Shown here piece after piece: positions 61,837-64,000 of a stretch of 64,000 bases of DNA (positions are counted from its first letter, which is position 1; each line of letters opens with the position of its first letter). The DNA is taken from positions 434,001-498,000 of the forward strand of contig QFPW01000002.1 in the NCBI GenBank assembly GCA_003241785.1, in the 5' to 3' direction. The notes beneath the pieces are model-generated. The model did no database searches, was not told the origin of the DNA, and saw only the letters and a list, made by a program, of their open reading frames with translations. The stretch is from Rhodovulum sulfidophilum (lineage in GTDB: Bacteria; Pseudomonadota; Alphaproteobacteria; Rhodobacterales; Rhodobacteraceae). The position numbers and the translations under genes are program-made.

Positions 61837-62013
61837 TTCTGAGGTCCGCCTGTTTCTTGTGCCCCTGCCACCGCGCCCCCGCGCGGCATTCTTCGTTCTT
61901 GATTCGAAGGGTAGCGGCAAACGGCGCTACCGTCACGAAAAAACAACAGGTCAACCCCAATATGTTGGGTATCACCACAAGATGCACTGATAAGTGTCAC
62001 CTGTTGCACAAAA
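61837..62013 (-). promoter_or_regulatory. ftsA-ftsZ spacer with nested dyads (likely ftsZ promoter region)
   Basis: This 177-bp spacer is AT-rich for the genome. CAACAGGT (61944-61951) is inverted as ACCTGTTG (61999-62006). Inside are CCCAA-TATG-TTGGG (61956-61969) and CACT-GATA-AGTG (61985-61996). Downstream GGTAGCG/CGCTACC (61910-61916 and 61925-61931) may form a leader hairpin. On the minus strand, TTGACC near 61955 could be a -35 element. A GATTC (CcrM-type) site lies near 61900. No gene is present. Confidence 0.5.
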
Positions 62014-63342
62014 TCACCAGTTTTCCTTGAACCAGCGCAGCGCGCGGGTCATGCGCCGCGCCCCCTGCCGGTCGGCGGGAACCTCGAAATCCCAGCATTC
62101 GTCCTGGGGGTGGGAGACGTGCAGCGCGAGCCCCACCGCGGTCGCGAAGGCGGCGCCGGTCGCCGAGCGCGGCAGGCCCTGGACCTGCAGCGGCTTGCCG
62201 ACCCGGCACTGGCGGCCGAGGATGCGCGAGGCGACGATCTCGAGGCCCGGGATCTGCGCGCTGCCCCCGGTCAGGACGATGCGCTGGCTCGGCAGGTATT
62301 CGAAGCCCGAGGCGTCGAGCCGCTCGCGCACCTCCTCGAGGATTTCCTCGACGCGCGGGCGCATTACGCCGATGAGCTCGGACCGGCTGACGAACCGCCG
62401 CTCGCCGTCCCAGCCGGCGAGCGCCGAGGGAAGCTCGATCATGTCGCGGTCGTCGAGCCCGGTCGCGACCAGCCCGCCGTGCATGGTCTTGAGCCGCTCG
62501 GCCTCCTGCGGCGTGATCTGCAGGCCCTTCGCGATGTCCGAGGTCACATGCGCCCCGCCCATCCGGACGGAATCGGCGTAGATGAGCTGGCGGCGGACGA
62601 AGACCGAGAGGCCCGTCGTCCCCGCGCCGATGTCGACGCAGGCGGCGCCGAGCTCCTGCTCGTCCTCGATCAGGCTCGAGATCCCGCTCGCATAGGCCGC
62701 GACGGTCACGCCGGCGAGCTCGAGGTCGCAGCGCCGGATGCAATGCAGCACGTTGCGCAGCGCGGCGGTCTGGATCGTCAGCAGATGCATGTCGCATTCG
62801 AGCGTGCGGCCGATCTGGCCGCGCGGGTCGGTCAGCCCGGTGCGGCCGTCGAGGCAGAAGTTGACCGGCAGCGCGTGGATCGCCTCGAGATCGGGTCCGT
62901 AGTCCGGGACCTCGCAGGCCGAGAGCACGTGGCCGATGTCCCGCTCGGCGACCGCGCCATGCTGGACCTCGGCCGTGCCGGTGAGCCCGTAGGAGCGCGG
63001 CCGTCCGCCGGCGAAGCTGACGAGCACGTGGTCGACCCGCAGGCCCGCCATCTTCTGCGCGCCCTGGATCGCGGTCCGGATCGCGCGCTCGCATTCCTCC
63101 ATCGCGGAAATCTCGCCGAAGGCGACGCCGCGCGAGCGGGTGTTCGCCGCGCCGATCACCCGGAACGCGCCCTGGCGGAGCGTCGGACGGCCGTCGGCCA
63201 CCGCGTCGTCCGGAACGAATTGCAGCACGAGGCAGGCCACCTTCGCCGTGCCGATGTCGAGCACGGCGATCACGCCGCGTTTCAGCGCCGCCTCGCGGCG
63301 GGCCCGCATCGCCCGCTGCACCTCGTAAAGCTGACGCTTCAT
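62014..63342 (-). CDS. ftsA: Cell division protein FtsA
   Basis: The 442-residue actin-like ATPase tethers FtsZ to the membrane. Actin-fold motifs VIAVLDIGTAKVACLV (phosphate 1) and GAACVDIGAGTTGLSVF (phosphate 2), plus ADSVRMGGAHVTSDIA, are present. The C-terminal amphipathic helix RMTRALRWFKENW is the membrane-targeting sequence. Start ATG 63342 overlaps the ftsQ stop by 4 bp (ATGA). Slightly longer than E. coli FtsA because of an N-terminal arm. Confidence 0.97.
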   Translation of the reverse strand: MKRQLYEVQRAMRARREAALKRGVIAVLDIGTAKVACLVLQFVPDDAVADGRPTLRQGAFRVIGAANTRSRGVAFGEISAMEECERAIRTAIQGAQKMAGLRVDHVLVSFAGGRPRSYGLTGTAEVQHGAVAERDIGHVLSACEVPDYGPDLEAIHALPVNFCLDGRTGLTDPRGQIGRTLECDMHLLTIQTAALRNVLHCIRRCDLELAGVTVAAYASGISSLIEDEQELGAACVDIGAGTTGLSVFVRRQLIYADSVRMGGAHVTSDIAKGLQITPQEAERLKTMHGGLVATGLDDRDMIELPSALAGWDGERRFVSRSELIGVMRPRVEEILEEVRERLDASGFEYLPSQRIVLTGGSAQIPGLEIVASRILGRQCRVGKPLQVQGLPRSATGAAFATAVGLALHVSHPQDECWDFEVPADRQGARRMTRALRWFKENW

Positions 63343-64000
63343 GCCTTTTCTCCCGCGGCTTGCGCGCGCACGCGCGTCACTTCTTCCTTCCCGAAGGGGG
63401 TCAATCGCAGCATCGGACGGCGCGGATCGCGCATGTCGACCACCGTCACCTCGCGCTCGAACAGCTTCTCGCCGGTTTCGAGCGCCATCACATGCTTGAG
63501 CGCCGCCGCGGGATCGCTCTCGGGCAGACGGATCACCTGGTCGCGGTCGAGCACGAGATCCCAGCGCCGCTCGCCGACCCGCACCAGGCCGCGCACCCGC
63601 TCCCGCACCGGGGCGGCCTCGGCGAGCAGCGCCACGGCTTCGGCGACATGCGCGTCGGCGCCGGCGCCGGCGATCAGCGGCAGGTCGACGCGGCGCAGCC
63701 GGCTGTCGATCTCCGCGACCCGGGCGCCGCCCATGTCGAGCAGCATCACCCCCTGGTCGGAGCGCCAGACGACGACGGGCAGGCGTTCCACCGCGCGGAT
63801 CTCGAGCACGCCGCTCGTGAGCACGCGGACCCGCGCGCTCTCGACCGCGCCGAGCGCCTCGACCCGGTCGCGCACGGCGTTGACATCGACCTCGAGCGAA
63901 TTGGTCGGCAGCGATACGAAGGCCGCCGTCCGGACCTGCTCGGCGAGATCGGCGCTGGCGTCGGGAACCTCGATGCTGGTGACCGCGAACTGCGGCCGGT
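63339..64000 (-). CDS. ftsQ: Cell division protein FtsQ, C-terminal part (5' end outside window)
   Basis: The frame stays open to the window edge, so the N-terminal cytoplasmic and transmembrane part is missing. The visible part includes the POTRA domain (residues around FAVTSIEVPDASADLAEQVR, VDVNAVRDRVEALGAVESA) and the FtsQ beta domain (VLDRDQVIRLPESDP, MLRLTPFGKEE). FtsQ is a bitopic inner-membrane protein linking FtsL/B to the division machinery. It overlaps ftsA by 4 bp, confirming the ftsQ-ftsA-ftsZ operon. Confidence 0.93.
   Translation of the reverse strand, partial: RPQFAVTSIEVPDASADLAEQVRTAAFVSLPTNSLEVDVNAVRDRVEALGAVESARVRVLTSGVLEIRAVERLPVVVWRSDQGVMLLDMGGARVAEIDSRLRRVDLPLIAGAGADAHVAEAVALLAEAAPVRERVRGLVRVGERRWDLVLDRDQVIRLPESDPAAALKHVMALETGEKLFEREVTVVDMRDPRRPMLRLTPFGKEEVTRVRAQAAGEKA

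Overview
The window is a GC-rich alphaproteobacterial chromosome segment, almost certainly Rhodobacterales (Rhodobacteraceae/Roseobacter type). The signs are an Irr-type Fur regulator divergent from fabA-fabB-fabI, a Ros/MucR regulator, aerobic cobaltochelatase genes cobS and cobT, a class II (CP4-like) EPSP synthase, a covalent-FAD/GcvT fusion oxidase and the order miaB-phoH-ybeY-corC-lnt-metK. Coding density is high, and many neighbours share a 1-8 bp stop/start overlap. I see no rRNA, tRNA, CRISPR array, insertion sequence or prophage. Nearly all genes are core; accessory signals are small and local.

Layout. 1-6.1 kb: end of a Cu(I) P-type ATPase, cobU, ychF, trpA, a secreted protein, rplY and pth. 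6.1-27 kb: one long minus-strand run covering a DUF2158 protein, trpB-trpF, lapA, ihfB, sppA, rpsA, cmk, a DUF2059 protein, aroA, trmB, metK, an XRE regulator, lnt, corC, ybeY, phoH, miaB, mucR, an M3 peptidase and a lipoprotein. 27-36 kb: a dimethylglycine-oxidase-like fusion protein with an FMN reductase, then an overlapping minus-strand set (PLP dehydratase, hydrolase, HAD dehalogenase, fabI, fabB, fabA) and the divergent irr. 36-47 kb: SH3 protein, hydroxyacid dehydrogenase, a CAP-RTX secreted protein, crcB, a C26 amidase, pepN, an acyltransferase and gatB. 47-56 kb: bolA, a J-domain protein, and cobS and cobT separated by a four-gene persulfide-type cassette, then a zinc metallopeptidase and aminopeptidase P. 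56-64 kb: recN, bamD, lpxC, ftsZ, ftsA and ftsQ, the downstream end of the division/cell-wall cluster.

How the genes work together. Translation and RNA functions (rpsA, rplY, pth, trmB, miaB, ybeY, gatB), envelope functions (lnt, lpxC, bamD, sppA, fabA/B/I, acyltransferase), division (ftsQAZ), tryptophan/aromatic synthesis (aroA, trpF, trpB, trpA) and aerobic B12 synthesis (cobU, cobS, cobT) account for most of the window. Regulation visible in the sequence includes hairpin terminators, a pseudoknot-capable metK leader, a palindrome upstream of irr, a dyad-rich ftsA-ftsZ spacer and an AT-rich operator-like region between an ArsR persulfide-sensor candidate and a CxxC peroxidase-like gene.

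Most notable observations: a roughly 300-bp tract inside an intact gatB with very different codon use (probable homologous replacement); the sulfur cassette between cobS and cobT, whose repressor has the 66-residue Cys-Cys spacing of SqrR/BigR; palindromic repeat families placed at convergent gene ends; an unexplained five-hairpin array between trmB and aroA; and a CAP-domain/RTX fusion. I did not find a clearly new multi-gene system.
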